The notes beneath the pieces are model-generated. The model was not told where the DNA came from. It saw only the letters and a program-made list of their open reading frames with translations, and did no database searches. From NCBI GenBank assembly GCA_965216035.1, contig CBDCFM010000021.1, positions 620,001 through 684,000 on the forward strand: a DNA stretch of 64,000 nt, written 5' to 3'. The DNA is from G963664115 sp965216035. Lineage in GTDB: Bacteria; Acidobacteriota; Terriglobia; 20CM-2-55-15. The position numbers and the translations under genes were made by a program. Positions 1 through 9,746 of the stretch are shown in pieces; within the stretch, counting starts at the first letter, position 1, and each line of letters starts with the position of its first letter.

Positions 1-309
1 CCGCATCCATTCAATCGCGGAACGCAAACGATCCGCCTCCTGACCCTGGGTCGGACCCGCCCGAAAGTCCATCAGGTTGCCGAACAGGTCTTCGGAAGCC
101 CGCCGCCGGTCCTCCGTTATCAGAATGACGGCCCGGTTCTGTTCTTCGGTAAACGGAGCGCCCGCATCCGCCAGGACGCGCTGAACCTCGTTCCGCAACT
201 CGGCCAGCGGGTTGGGGGCTTCAGCAATCAGGCTTTCTGTCCGGGAAGGCTGTTGCCCGGCGAACGGCGGACCCTCAAGACTGAGGACGAGCACGAGCAC
301 AGCTAGCAT
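1..309 (-). CDS. Secreted protein of unknown function, N-terminal part only
   Basis: The gene runs off the left edge of the window, so only the first 103 codons are seen. The start at 309 (ATG) is followed at once by a hydrophobic stretch (LAVLVLVLSLEG), which reads as a signal peptide ending near residue 20. The mature part is charged and helical, with the stretch FTEEQNRAVILITEDRRRAS. A similar N-terminal region occurs, as far as I recall, in secreted carboxypeptidase-regulatory-like or outer-membrane proteins of Acidobacteriota, but the diagnostic C-terminal part is missing. The gene lies in the same direction as the DUF5916 protein upstream of it, about 90 bases away, so the two may be co-transcribed. 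No function can be assigned from this fragment. Confidence 0.6.
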   Translation of the reverse strand, partial: MLAVLVLVLSLEGPPFAGQQPSRTESLIAEAPNPLAELRNEVQRVLADAGAPFTEEQNRAVILITEDRRRASEDLFGNLMDFRAGPTQGQEADRLRSAIEWMR

Positions 310-402
310 GAGACGCCCATCAAACTCGTGACCTGTACCCTTGCAGGGGAGAATGCGTGAGGGAGGGTTCCCGGGGTGCTCGGAATCCGTTGAACCTTCA
401 TA

Positions 403-2598
403 TCAGAAATTAAATGAGCGCGTGAACTTGAGGATCAGGGATCGGCCAACCAAAGCGTTTTCACGCGGATCATCCAGGTTGATCACCCGTCCTTCGTTGT
501 AGATCAGGAACAGGTCATCTCCCGGACGGTAGATGTAGTTGAGCCGAAACCGGAAGTTGACCCGTTGATCGAGGTTGCTGTATTGCACCGTGCCACTGGT
601 CAGCCATTGATTCGAAAACGCATAGTTGACCCGTGTGTTCACGACGTTGGATGAGAAATCGCCCCAGGGCATGTCGACCTCATCCAGCGCATAGTTCAGA
701 TCGATGGAGAGGGTGTCGCTGAGCTTGATCTGAGGCTGGATCCGCAGTTCGACTCGCCTCCCGCCGAAGAAACCCCATTCATGGCGGTAGCGCAAGAGTC
801 CGGGGCCCCCGACACGGCGCTGGGGCGCCGCATTCCAGAAAACCACAGCGTCCCAGCCGGTATACGTCCCAACCGGGATCGAGATCTCTCCCGGACGAAT
901 GTCGAAAGGCTCGAAAAGGCGTTCGAATCTCCGGTGAAAGTCGGCCACGATAATGTCGCCGGACTGAAAGTGGTTCTCGAAGGTGAAGTAGTGATAGGTC
1001 AGGGATTCCTGCTTTCCTTCCTGATTCTGCGTAAGGTCGAGGCGGGTTCTAAAGACGAACTGCCGGATCAATCCGCTGTCGGGGCGAGGCCGAATGCCCG
1101 CCTGAACGGTCGTCATCCGCTGATCCCGGCGGGGGACGAATCCGAGCTCGGGGTTGAAGTTCCTTTGCACCAGCAAATGCTCTGCCCCCAACAATGCGTA
1201 GTCGCTGTCCCATCGGATGCGGCCAAACGCCGACCAGTCGTCGCCCCCGAGTGCGGGCGTCTCACTCTTGGCGAGAAAGGTCTGGATGTCTAGGTTTTCG
1301 GCAAAGGCAAAGTTCCCATCGACTCCGTAGACCCGGTTGTGGTCGTCGCCTTCTCCCGACCCCCGGTTGGTGAACATGGCGCCGACCGAAGAGCGGCCGA
1401 ACAAATCGCGTTTGATCCTGAAAACGCTGCTGTTGCGCCCCGGTACGCCCTCGAGGGAGTCCGTCTGCATGTTGATGATCCCCAGCGTGTAAGGCCCTGC
1501 ACGGCCCGTCAACTTCGCACCCCCGATGATGGGGATCAATTCCCTTTCCGGTGAAAGGCCGATGCGCCGGCTGAAGAAGAGATTGTAGTTGCCCTGTCCC
1601 GTCCCGAATTCGAAGACTCCCGCCCCTTCCAGAAAGAACTCCCGTTTTTCGGGAAAGAACAACGGGAAGCGGGAGATGTTGGTGACAAGATCATCGACCT
1701 CGCTCTGCGCGAAGTCTGTGTTGACCGTAAAGTCCAGGGTCAGTGCCCGCGTCGGCCGGTATTTGAAGACTTCGATGCCCACGTCTGAAAGGTTACTTGT
1801 TTGAGTGCCCCGCAGCGGGCGTGGCGTCTGCTCGAAGCCGGCCGAGACGTAGGGTTTGAAACGGAAGCGGGCACCGATTTCCGCCTGTTCCAATCCCTCC
1901 AGTAGGCCCGCCTGGGAGACGTCCTCGAACCTGAAGTTGCGGTCGAAGTTGTTCCAGTAGGCGGCCTCGTTCTTGCGGCGGATGACGCGCTCGATTTCGA
2001 GGCCCCATGTCCCGGATTCCTCCTGCCTCATGCGGAGTGATTCGAAAGGGATCATGATTTCGGCAACCCATCCCTCACTGTTCACCGTGGCGGCCGATTC
2101 CCATCTCTCGTCCCACGAGTCGTTGATGTCCCGGCCTTCGTCGGTGACAAGCGCGTCGAACTGGGTCCCCAGCGCGTTGGTTCGAAAGAGGAAGGCGTTG
2201 CGCCGATCCAGAAAGGTGTCGAGTAGGATGGCGACGCTGTCGTCCCTGCTGAGGTCCTGATCGCGACGGCGCTCAGTGGCCACGATCTGATCTGGGCTGC
2301 GGTCCAGGCATACAAAGCCGAAGTAGATCGCCTGTGCCGTGTAGACGACGCGGACCTGGGTTCCCTCGCTGGCGGGCTGTCCCACCTCCGGATCTCTTTG
2401 CAGGAAACGGTCGAGAGGGAGGGCATCGTCCCAGGCCGCATCGTCGAGAACTCCGTCCAGAACGGGGGCTTCATCGACGAAAAGGGCCATAGTCCGTTGA
2501 ACCGCGTCCTGGGGATTCGCCTGGGCCGATAGCCAGATCGGAGATAGAAGGACCGCCAGTTTCAGGCCGATCGCTTTATTGGGCAAATTTCGGATCAC
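403..2598 (-). CDS. CBM9-like / DUF5916 outer-membrane beta-barrel protein
   Basis: A 731-residue exported protein. A signal peptide covers about residues 1-28 (start GTG, cleavage near SAQA). Residues ~40-230 match the carbohydrate-binding family 9-like fold (DEAPVLDGVLDDAAWDDA, then YFGFVCLDRSPD), and the rest matches DUF5916, with alternating aromatic beta strands and the conserved SRFPLFFPEKREFFLEGAGV segment. The C-terminus ends in a beta-strand with a terminal Phe (LILKFTRSFNF), typical of outer-membrane barrels inserted by the BAM machinery. The family is common in Acidobacteriota, Gemmatimonadota and Bacteroidota; its substrate is unknown. No enzyme motif is visible. It is followed on the same strand by another secreted protein gene at the window edge. 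Confidence 0.88.
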   Translation of the reverse strand: MIRNLPNKAIGLKLAVLLSPIWLSAQANPQDAVQRTMALFVDEAPVLDGVLDDAAWDDALPLDRFLQRDPEVGQPASEGTQVRVVYTAQAIYFGFVCLDRSPDQIVATERRRDQDLSRDDSVAILLDTFLDRRNAFLFRTNALGTQFDALVTDEGRDINDSWDERWESAATVNSEGWVAEIMIPFESLRMRQEESGTWGLEIERVIRRKNEAAYWNNFDRNFRFEDVSQAGLLEGLEQAEIGARFRFKPYVSAGFEQTPRPLRGTQTSNLSDVGIEVFKYRPTRALTLDFTVNTDFAQSEVDDLVTNISRFPLFFPEKREFFLEGAGVFEFGTGQGNYNLFFSRRIGLSPERELIPIIGGAKLTGRAGPYTLGIINMQTDSLEGVPGRNSSVFRIKRDLFGRSSVGAMFTNRGSGEGDDHNRVYGVDGNFAFAENLDIQTFLAKSETPALGGDDWSAFGRIRWDSDYALLGAEHLLVQRNFNPELGFVPRRDQRMTTVQAGIRPRPDSGLIRQFVFRTRLDLTQNQEGKQESLTYHYFTFENHFQSGDIIVADFHRRFERLFEPFDIRPGEISIPVGTYTGWDAVVFWNAAPQRRVGGPGLLRYRHEWGFFGGRRVELRIQPQIKLSDTLSIDLNYALDEVDMPWGDFSSNVVNTRVNYAFSNQWLTSGTVQYSNLDQRVNFRFRLNYIYRPGDDLFLIYNEGRVINLDDPRENALVGRSLILKFTRSFNF

Positions 2599-2974
2599 GC
2601 ACCCTTATCTGTCGCCATTGACCTGTACGGCCGAAATGCTTAGAACTTCATTGCTGAATAGTCTAATCATACTCCGAACCCAACCTATTCTTCTTCCTCT
2701 GAACGTACGGCCTCGCCTCGCCGTTCCCACCGCAGGGTCGAAGTGGTGCGGTCCACTCTTCCCTCTGGCTTCGACATTCCGTTGATCCTGATAGACCGCG
2801 CAATCAGGATGATCGTGAGGGTCGCCGATTGTCCAGACAGGATGTTTGAACGAACGAGCGAAATCCTATATTGCCAACTTCTGCCTCACGACACGAGCGG
2901 CCTAGACCACTGCGGGTGCTTTTGGAGAGAGAACTTTTTTCCGGCGCCGTCGGGCTCACCCAGTTCAATTCCGG
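2599..2974. other. Intergenic region, no gene recognised
   Basis: The stretch lies between the end of the PepSY protein gene and the start of the DUF5916 gene, both on the minus strand. Short open frames on either strand show no family resemblance and no convincing ribosome-binding site. It probably carries the promoter of the DUF5916 gene. Confidence 0.5.
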
Positions 2975-4582
2975 TCAGTCTCCGGACACCGGATCCAGGC
3001 CTCCCCGAGAAAACCGGCCCACGACGAATTTCCGGACGCGCCGAGCATGCCGCTTCAACCGACGCAACATCGGTAGAAGGGTTGTCGCCGTCAGTGCCAT
3101 TCCGCCAATACTGAGTCCGATCACGACGATGTCCCATAGCGGCCGCTTGTAGTAGAGGAAAGGCAAGTCGAGATAATGGAAGCCGTGGTACAACCAGCGT
3201 TCCAAACGGCTGCTTTTATCGTGTTTGATCAGCGTTCCCCGGTGGGGATCCAGATAAAGCCACGTGCCTCGCTCATCCTGGTAGCGCGCCCGGAGCACGG
3301 GCAGCGGTTGCCCCCCATCCTGGTTGTAATAGTAGTTGTCATATTCATCCAGCCATGTCGCATCCTGCATCGGAACTCCCGGCATGGCCTCTTCCAGGAT
3401 TTTCCACATCGAAGCGTCGTCAAACCGCATGAAAGTGCCCTGTTCAGGGGCGATGGCTGAGACGAGCAGCTGTTCACGGGGTGGCGCATAGCGCTCAGCG
3501 TTGCTCCCGATTTCCTCGTCATAGTTGTACGCCGGCAGTGGACGATATCCGACAAAGTATGGCTGTCCACGGAACTGCAGAAATTCCAGTTCTTTTGGAG
3601 CAAAAGACGGCGTAAACGCAGCAAGGGAAGCTTGGAGTTTTTCGACCGTCAGCATGTCGAAATCGATTGGATTGCCCGAAACGGCCCTCCGCTGCTCGAA
3701 GGTCATCGGAGCCACACGGAGAAAATCAAAGGGAGTGAGGGAAAGTGCGCCGCTGAACGCCCAGGTACAGGTCAGAAATCCGAACAACAGGCCCGCATAG
3801 TGATGCCACCACATCCAGCCGGCATACGGAGACAGCGAAGCTACGCCCTTCAGGCGGTACCGGCGCCGGAGCCGAAGGCGCCAGACACCGATCACAATCC
3901 CGAGAAGGCACATCAAAGCCCCCACCATCGATCCCCAGGTAATCAGGAAAATCCACAGCTCCCCGTTGCGACGCAGTCCCGTAAAATAGGTCCAGTGCAG
4001 CACCCCGCTCCAGAAGCCCCAGAAGCGCGCCTGACGGTCTGTTTTCATCACGGGTTCGCCGCTCCACTCCGACACGTAGAAATAGGAATCTGCAGAGTCC
4101 CCGACGGCTATGCGGTGCACCGGCATGAAGTATCGCTGGGCGGTTTGAAGCGTCCATTGGTCCGAATCCTCCAAATACGCATCGTATCGGACCGTGGTTT
4201 CGTGTTCGGGAACCCATTTGCGAATGAGTTCGAGCGCTTCCTCAGCCGTAGCACCCTCAACAAGATCGCCCGTATCCGCGTAGACCCGCGTCGTCTGGAA
4301 ACGATAAATGGGACGGCCATTGTAATACATCTCGATTCGCAGGCGGCCGGGATCGGCCAGGTAAAGGTCGGCCGCCTCTGCGGGCGATATCTCAACCGTA
4401 GACAGGTCGAGCGGGGTGATGTGACCGAGGCGTTCCCCCTCTGACAGGCTTGGCATCCCCCAGTACATGAACGCAATGCCGGAGATGAACCAGGCAAGGA
4501 AGACGATGCCGAAGAAGATTCCCATCCACCGGTGTGTGTAGATAAGGAGCTTTCGCCAGTCTAGAAGTTTGCGGGCGTTCAT
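2975..4582 (-). CDS. PepSY-associated transmembrane protein
   Basis: A 535-residue inner-membrane protein of the PepSY-TM family. The first membrane segment follows the usual HRWMGIFFGIVFLAWFISG pattern (about residues 15-40). Further segments lie near 205-235 and 257-282 (WWHHYAGLLFGFLTCTWAFS) and near 485-512. Two large periplasmic PepSY-like parts lie between them. The paired membrane histidines (THRW, HHYAG, YHGFHYLD) are typical of the group and may bind haem or metal. Family members often accompany TonB-dependent siderophore receptors and are thought to help in iron reduction or uptake. No receptor is visible here, so this role is inferred from the family. The start at 4582 has AGGAAA just upstream. 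Confidence 0.85.
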   Translation of the reverse strand: MNARKLLDWRKLLIYTHRWMGIFFGIVFLAWFISGIAFMYWGMPSLSEGERLGHITPLDLSTVEISPAEAADLYLADPGRLRIEMYYNGRPIYRFQTTRVYADTGDLVEGATAEEALELIRKWVPEHETTVRYDAYLEDSDQWTLQTAQRYFMPVHRIAVGDSADSYFYVSEWSGEPVMKTDRQARFWGFWSGVLHWTYFTGLRRNGELWIFLITWGSMVGALMCLLGIVIGVWRLRLRRRYRLKGVASLSPYAGWMWWHHYAGLLFGFLTCTWAFSGALSLTPFDFLRVAPMTFEQRRAVSGNPIDFDMLTVEKLQASLAAFTPSFAPKELEFLQFRGQPYFVGYRPLPAYNYDEEIGSNAERYAPPREQLLVSAIAPEQGTFMRFDDASMWKILEEAMPGVPMQDATWLDEYDNYYYNQDGGQPLPVLRARYQDERGTWLYLDPHRGTLIKHDKSSRLERWLYHGFHYLDLPFLYYKRPLWDIVVIGLSIGGMALTATTLLPMLRRLKRHARRVRKFVVGRFSRGGLDPVSGD

Positions 4583-4786
4583 CAGTGGTTTCCTGAACCT
4601 GAAACCTTATATTGTGGCAAACAGTAGCGGCAACTGAAGAGTTTCTGAATTACATGTCACCTGACAGGCCTCGACGGCCATGCCGCTGTTTCGGTTGACA
4701 GAATGACATTGCCTCAATAAAAGATCGTTGGAGGACGATTCAAATGTTGAACTTAGGACCGTTCTACACCCAAAGGCAGGAGGCCG

Positions 4787-4975
4787 ATGAGACCGCAGGT
4801 TCCTCTCTCTGAATTTGAGATTCAGAAGATCATTTCGCTGCTCACACACACCGAGATGCTGATATCTGAAATTGCCGCACAGCTGGACTGTACGCGGCGT
4901 TCTGTGTGTGAGATCAACGTTAAGTACGGTGTTCGGAACGGCGAGGATGGATCACAACCCCAGGTAGGGATGTAA
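4787..4975 (+). CDS. Small helix-turn-helix protein
   Basis: A 62-residue protein preceded by a clear AGGAGG box at 4778-4783. The central part, LTHTEMLISEIAAQLDCTRR, followed by SVCEINVKYGVR, reads as a helix-turn-helix of the sigma-70 region 4 or resolvase type: a first helix, a tight turn at the LDCT position and a recognition helix. There is no other domain, so it could be a small DNA-binding regulator or a degenerate transposase N-terminus. It stands alone between divergent and convergent neighbours. The assignment rests on the motif and the strong ribosome-binding site only. Confidence 0.55.
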   Translation: MRPQVPLSEFEIQKIISLLTHTEMLISEIAAQLDCTRRSVCEINVKYGVRNGEDGSQPQVGM

Positions 4976-5004
4976 AAGTAGAGGTGTAAAAGAAGCAGGG
5001 GAGA

Positions 5005-5289
5005 CTAGATCAAGCCATCGAGTTCCCTCTGGCCCCGCTCGACCTCATCACACACCATGCAATCACAGCCGCCGGGCAGCCCGCGATGGTAGCCCCAGAT
5101 TATCTTCTGCAACTCAGCGAGTTCGTCACATGTTCGGAGGTCATCTGCAAGCAAGCGGCTCAGGGCGGCCTGCTTGCTCGCCAATTCGGACCGAAGGGCG
5201 GTGATTTCGGATTTTGCCGTGGTGAGTTCAGCGGCAAGCTGTTCAACGTTTTCCTGAGCCAGTCCAATATCCCGTTCTTCACGCTGCAT
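5005..5289 (-). CDS. Small coiled-coil protein with cysteine cluster
   Basis: A 94-residue protein from the ATG at 5289, which has a GGGAG box five bases upstream. The same frame extends to a GTG at 5349, but that start has a poorer box. Residues ~5-65 have strong heptad character (ENVEQLAAELTTAKSEITAL), suggesting a coiled coil. The tail holds three cysteines in GGCDCMVCDEVERG, a possible metal site. No family was recognised. The gene is isolated, so its role is unknown; a small adaptor or a phage-type protein are possibilities. Confidence 0.45.
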   Translation of the reverse strand: MQREERDIGLAQENVEQLAAELTTAKSEITALRSELASKQAALSRLLADDLRTCDELAELQKIIWGYHRGLPGGCDCMVCDEVERGQRELDGLI

Positions 5290-5690
5290 ATGAACTCCCG
5301 AGGCGAGCAGCCGAACGACCCCAAGAATTGCGCGCGTGGGATCGCCCACCCCTCATATTCCAATACTTAGTGCATGACCTGACTTTGTCAACGAAATGCG
5401 ACCTGCAGGAAAAAGAAAGGCGAAGACGGCTTCGTTCAAATCCCCTTTCCGTCATTTGATCGGCTGAATCGTAAACGCCGATATCCACGGAGACGTCGCC
5501 TGCGTGCAAGCGGTAGCGGGTGCCGACTGTTCAAGAGCTTTCGAAGGAATCTTCGCGCCGCACTCGGGTCGGAGGCGGGGTCAATTTAAGCCTAAAGGTC
5601 GGCGGGCTGATCAGCCGATAACTACAGTGATCGGACCTGTCTGAGAGCTGCGATCTCATAAATCTTAGGTCCGAGGTTGGTCGGAGGCTC

Positions 5691-6233
5691 ATGGATAACA
5701 TCACGCTCCCGAGCACTATCTTCAGTGATATAGCGGCCGGCGAATCCGGTCCGCGCCGACGTTCCCGCGTCGGCGGTGGAGCGCGTGGCTTCAGCTTGCT
5801 GGAATTGCTCATTGTAGTGGGCATTATATTGACCATTGCGGCAATCGCGATTCCAAACTACCTGTCGGCGATGGAAAGGGCCAGATTTGTGCGTGGCATT
5901 GCCGACATGAAGACAGTCTCGCGTGAAATTGAAGGCTACGTCCTTCAGAATAACTATGTCCCCCCGGATCTCGCGGCGGTCGGTATGGACGGCCGCCTCG
6001 ACCCCTGGGGCAATCCATTTGAGTACCTGCCCCTCTCCGGTCCTAACAAACCAAACAACAGCACAGGCAAAGCGAGAAAGGACCACAGTCTGGTGCCGAT
6101 CAACTCCGACTACGATCTCTACAGCATGGGGCCGGACGGCAATAGCACGTCCCCGCTCACTGCACAGATAAGCCGAGACGACATCGTTCGCGCGAGCAAT
6201 GGCTCTTTTTTCGGCGTAGCCGCAGACTACTAA
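5691..6233 (+). CDS. Type II secretion/type IV pilus pseudopilin (GspG-like)
   Basis: A 180-residue prepilin-like protein. After a long basic leader, the prepilin peptidase site is G|FSLLELLIVVGIILTIA at residues 33-34, with the conserved Glu five residues into the mature protein and the following hydrophobic helix. The next part, IPNYLSAMERARFVRGIADM, matches the N-terminal spine of major pseudopilins. LDPWGNPFEYLPL matches the GspG core where family members place the calcium-binding loop. A GGAGG box lies three bases before the ATG. The HD-GYP gene starts only 20 bases after the stop, so the pair is probably co-transcribed. Mature protein would sit in the inner membrane and assemble into a pseudopilus. 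Confidence 0.85.
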   Translation: MDNITLPSTIFSDIAAGESGPRRRSRVGGGARGFSLLELLIVVGIILTIAAIAIPNYLSAMERARFVRGIADMKTVSREIEGYVLQNNYVPPDLAAVGMDGRLDPWGNPFEYLPLSGPNKPNNSTGKARKDHSLVPINSDYDLYSMGPDGNSTSPLTAQISRDDIVRASNGSFFGVAADY

Positions 6234-6253
6234 CGTTCGAGCAGGCACTGCGC

Positions 6254-8893
6254 ATGAATGTTTCGAGTCTCGCCGATCGCGTTCTGCTGCTGCGCAGCCG
6301 CGTCGCTCGGCGCGTCTTCATGGTTTTCGTCCTTTGCGCAATGGCACCGCTGTCTACGCTCGCATTCTTCACGTACCGGCAGATCTCCAGCGAATTCGAT
6401 CGTCGCGCCGTTGAGGGCCTACGCCAGTCGAGCAAATTTCTTGCGCTCACCGTAATGGAACGCCTGACTTCGCTGGAAGGAGACCTTGCTGTAATCGCCG
6501 GCGAGCTGGAGTCACGAGATCGCGACGACCCACTCACCATTGAGCAATGGCGGCAACGTGTCGGTCAACGGGTCAGTTCGCTGGTCGAAGTCCGGCCAGA
6601 CGGCACTCGGGTGGACCACGTCGGAAGCGTTTTCGCTATTCCAGAATTCACTGACGGTCAGGCGGCTCATCTCCGCAGCGGACAAATGCTGGTCTGGACC
6701 CACGACCGGAATGACGGATCGTGGGGAATTTTTGCAGCGATGCGAAACAATTCACCCAGCGCGACAGAAGCCACCGTGGTCGTGGAAGTCCAGTCCGACT
6801 ACCTCTGGGGTTCGCAATCGACCATCGCGCCCCAGGCGGCAGTTGTCGTGCTGGACGATTCGAATCGGGAGATGTTTAGCTGGAATCATGAACCCGTGCC
6901 TACGGATGCAATGGGCCGCGCGCGTAGGGACAGCGAGTCGTCGGGCGTGTTCCACTGGGAGCTGGATGACACGCAGTTCATTTCCGGCTACTGGACGCTG
7001 TTCATGGACAGCCAATTCCAGTTGTCGTGGACCTTCGTTAACAGCGAGGACCGCAATCAGGTTCTCGCAGCCACCCACGACTTCCGGAAGATCTTCCTGC
7101 TGGTGGTGCTCCTATCGTTCTGGATCGTCTTGTTGCTGGTTATCGGTGCCGTCCGCAAGACCATCGTCCCGCTGGAAAAACTGAAGGACGCGGCCGACCG
7201 CATTGCCGAACGGGACTTATCGGTACGCGTCGATCTGCAAACATCGGATGAGTTCGAAGCTCTGGGTCGATCGTTCAACAACATGGCTCAAGCTCTCACC
7301 GTCCATGTCCAGTCAGTAGAGGCGATGAACCGCATCGGCACGGCACTGTCAGCCAGTACAGACAGCAGCGATCTGCTCAGAACGGTGATGCGGGGAGCCC
7401 AGCAGTTGCTGAATGCTGACGGGGCCATACTCCATAGGGTGAATCGAGAAAATGGAGCGCTCAGCCTGTTCGCGGCACGCATTGACTCTCTCGGGGTGGA
7501 TGCGGGCCCGGGCAGCAGTGAGGTGACCGGCCCCAGCCGAGCGCTGGGTGGGGTGATCGATACTGCTCTTGCCCTGAGATCGGTCGTTGCCGGCGCTCCC
7601 ACGAAAGTCGACGACATCTATTCGATTTCCAATGTCGAGTTTTCCGGATTTATGGCGTTCGACACATCGACGGGATACCGGACGCGATCTTTTATCGGAG
7701 TGCCTCTGAGGAACCACGAAAACGACATCGTTGGCACGCTCGAATTGATCAATGCCCGAGATCGCGAAACGGGAGCGCCCGCTGCTTTTTCGACCGGTGA
7801 TCAGGAAATGCTCGAGTCCGTAGCGTCGCAGTTGGCCGTTACCCTGTCCAAGCATCAGCTCCTGGAACAGTTTCGCCACCTGTTCGAAGGGTTGACCGAA
7901 CTCGTTGCAAAGGCTATCGACGAAAAATCACCGTATACGGGAGGACACTGCAAACGCGTGCCCGTCCTGAGCATGATACTTGCGGACGCGGTATGCCGGA
8001 CCGATGTGGGCGACCTGCGTGAGGTCTCATTCAGCGAGGACGAGTTGTATGAGATCAGAATCGCAGCCCTGTTGCACGATTGTGGCAAGGTCGCAACGCC
8101 GGTGCACGTTGTCGATAAGGCCACCAAGCTCGAAACGATCGCCGACCGCATTCAAACGGTCGAAACGCGGTTTGAGGTGATCAAGCGCGACAAGGAAATC
8201 GAGTTGCTGCGTCGTGCGCTCGGAGCCGGATCAGGTCATGGACTCGAGGAGCAGATTGACCGGGAGCTGGAGAATTGGAAGAGGGCGGTCGCAAAGGACA
8301 GGGAGTTCCTGCGCAAGTGTAACACTGGCACCGAGTTCATGCCGAAACAGGCACAGGAGGAGGTGCGCCGGATTTCGGAACGTTATCCCTGGAGTCCTGA
8401 CGAAATCGAAGTGCCCTTCCTTTCCGACAACGAGATCATGAATCTGACGATTGCCCGTGGCACGCTGAATGATGAGGAAAGGGAGATCATCAACAAACAT
8501 GCTGAAATTACCATCCGGCTCCTCGAAGACCTCCCCTACCCCAAGAACCTCCGGAATGTTCCTGCGTATTCGGGTGCACATCACGAACGCATGGACGGGA
8601 CCGGCTATCCACTGGGCCTGAAAGAGGCCGACATTGCGATACAGGGAAGGCTGATCGGTCTTGCAGACGTGTTCGAAGCGCTGACCGCAAAGGACAGGCC
8701 CTACAAGAAGGGCAAAACGCTGTCGGAATCTCTTGGAATTCTCGCAGCGATGGCGCGGAGCGGCCACGTCAACACCGACCTGTTTGAGGTCTTTCTGCGG
8801 GAGAAAGTCTACATGCACTACGCCGAGCAATACCTCGATCCTGAACAGATCGACGCTGTCGATGAGGATCTGCTCTTGCGGAACTGCGCGTAG
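6254..8893 (+). CDS. Membrane HAMP-GAF-HD-GYP protein, probable cyclic di-GMP phosphodiesterase
   Basis: An 879-residue sensor. Membrane helix 1 is at about residues 20-42 and helix 2 at about 275-298, with a periplasmic sensory part between them. A HAMP segment follows (IVPLEKLKDAADRIAERDLS), then a GAF domain at about 370-535, then an HD-GYP output domain. The HD pair is in ALLHDCGKVATP and the GYP signature in HHERMDGTGYPLG, so the metal ligands look intact. Between them lies an insertion of more than 100 residues rich in charged helices (from KATKLETIADRI on), longer than in the canonical domain. HD-GYP proteins hydrolyse cyclic di-GMP to GMP. The pseudopilin gene directly upstream suggests control of secretion or pilus activity. 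Confidence 0.88.
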   Translation: MNVSSLADRVLLLRSRVARRVFMVFVLCAMAPLSTLAFFTYRQISSEFDRRAVEGLRQSSKFLALTVMERLTSLEGDLAVIAGELESRDRDDPLTIEQWRQRVGQRVSSLVEVRPDGTRVDHVGSVFAIPEFTDGQAAHLRSGQMLVWTHDRNDGSWGIFAAMRNNSPSATEATVVVEVQSDYLWGSQSTIAPQAAVVVLDDSNREMFSWNHEPVPTDAMGRARRDSESSGVFHWELDDTQFISGYWTLFMDSQFQLSWTFVNSEDRNQVLAATHDFRKIFLLVVLLSFWIVLLLVIGAVRKTIVPLEKLKDAADRIAERDLSVRVDLQTSDEFEALGRSFNNMAQALTVHVQSVEAMNRIGTALSASTDSSDLLRTVMRGAQQLLNADGAILHRVNRENGALSLFAARIDSLGVDAGPGSSEVTGPSRALGGVIDTALALRSVVAGAPTKVDDIYSISNVEFSGFMAFDTSTGYRTRSFIGVPLRNHENDIVGTLELINARDRETGAPAAFSTGDQEMLESVASQLAVTLSKHQLLEQFRHLFEGLTELVAKAIDEKSPYTGGHCKRVPVLSMILADAVCRTDVGDLREVSFSEDELYEIRIAALLHDCGKVATPVHVVDKATKLETIADRIQTVETRFEVIKRDKEIELLRRALGAGSGHGLEEQIDRELENWKRAVAKDREFLRKCNTGTEFMPKQAQEEVRRISERYPWSPDEIEVPFLSDNEIMNLTIARGTLNDEEREIINKHAEITIRLLEDLPYPKNLRNVPAYSGAHHERMDGTGYPLGLKEADIAIQGRLIGLADVFEALTAKDRPYKKGKTLSESLGILAAMARSGHVNTDLFEVFLREKVYMHYAEQYLDPEQIDAVDEDLLLRNCA

Positions 8894-9059
8894 CTGGAAC
8901 CAGAAACCCAGGTACTGGAAATCCCCTGGGCGCTTTCGTGTCTCAAGTTTTCTGGCCTCGCGGCCGATAGAGGGGTTAGGGACATCTGTCCTGAATACAC
9001 ATGCCGAGCGACGGACCCGGCCGCCTCATCGCTTGGCAAAGTCAGCAGAAGGTGCAGCC

Positions 9060-9746
9060 TTGAACGTTACCGAACAGCCCACTCACCAGAACAGCAGTCT
9101 CTCAGCCAACCCCCGCCTCAGTGATTTTGCCCGTCTCAAGAGCGAGGTGATCGCGGTTCGACGGCGGCCTCCTCTGTGGCGCCGCCAATTCATCGTCAAC
9201 AGGCCGTTGCAGGAGCGCCTGATCGCCCAGATGCTTGGCTACGGGCTGCTGATGGGCGGAATCGTGGCATCCGTCCTGCTTGTGCCCCCCATACTGCAGC
9301 TGGCTCGTACGGACCAGGACGAGTCTCAGTTGATCGAATCCGCAACGGTGCTCCTGTACCTCGATACTCGATTGTGGCTGATCGTGGGGGTCTGTGTCGT
9401 CGTGTTGGGTGTCCACGCGCTGCTGACAAGCCACCGGATCGCCGGGCCCCTCTACAGGTTGTCGGTCATGCACGCTTCCCTCACGCGGGGTGAAATCCCC
9501 AGAGCAGTACGCTGTCGTGCCCGGGATTTTCTTCAGACAGAGATCCAGAGCGCCCAGGCAATGGCCGATGCCCTTAGAACCCACATTTCCGGAGCGCAGC
9601 AGGCCGCCGACACCTTGCGAGAAGCGGTCACGTCTCTTGAGTCTGATCTCGACAACGCCGGACACTCAGCGTCGGCGATCGACGCCATTCACAGGGCGGA
9701 ACAACGGCTGACACGAGAGCTGGCATTCTTCACGGTCGAACGGTAG
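9060..9746 (+). CDS. Two-helix membrane protein with HAMP-like linker
   Basis: The open frame extends far upstream into the HD-GYP gene, but the protein-like part begins at a TTG at 9060, with AGAAGG seven bases before it; this gives 228 residues. Two membrane helices are visible (YGLLMGGIVASVLLVPPIL and LWLIVGVCVVVLGVHALL), followed by a HAMP-like junction SHRIAGPLYRLSV and a helical cytoplasmic tail (AADTLREAVTSLESDLDNAG). Similar short HAMP proteins in other bacteria lie next to signalling genes and lack an output domain. It follows the HD-GYP gene by 166 bases in the same direction and may modulate it. The start choice is an inference. Confidence 0.65.
   Translation: MNVTEQPTHQNSSLSANPRLSDFARLKSEVIAVRRRPPLWRRQFIVNRPLQERLIAQMLGYGLLMGGIVASVLLVPPILQLARTDQDESQLIESATVLLYLDTRLWLIVGVCVVVLGVHALLTSHRIAGPLYRLSVMHASLTRGEIPRAVRCRARDFLQTEIQSAQAMADALRTHISGAQQAADTLREAVTSLESDLDNAGHSASAIDAIHRAEQRLTRELAFFTVER

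Noticed and set aside
8733..9059. N-terminal part of the frame that ends in the HAMP-like protein
   Set aside because: It lies inside the HD-GYP gene in another frame and is not protein-like; TTG 9060 with AGAAGG is the better start.
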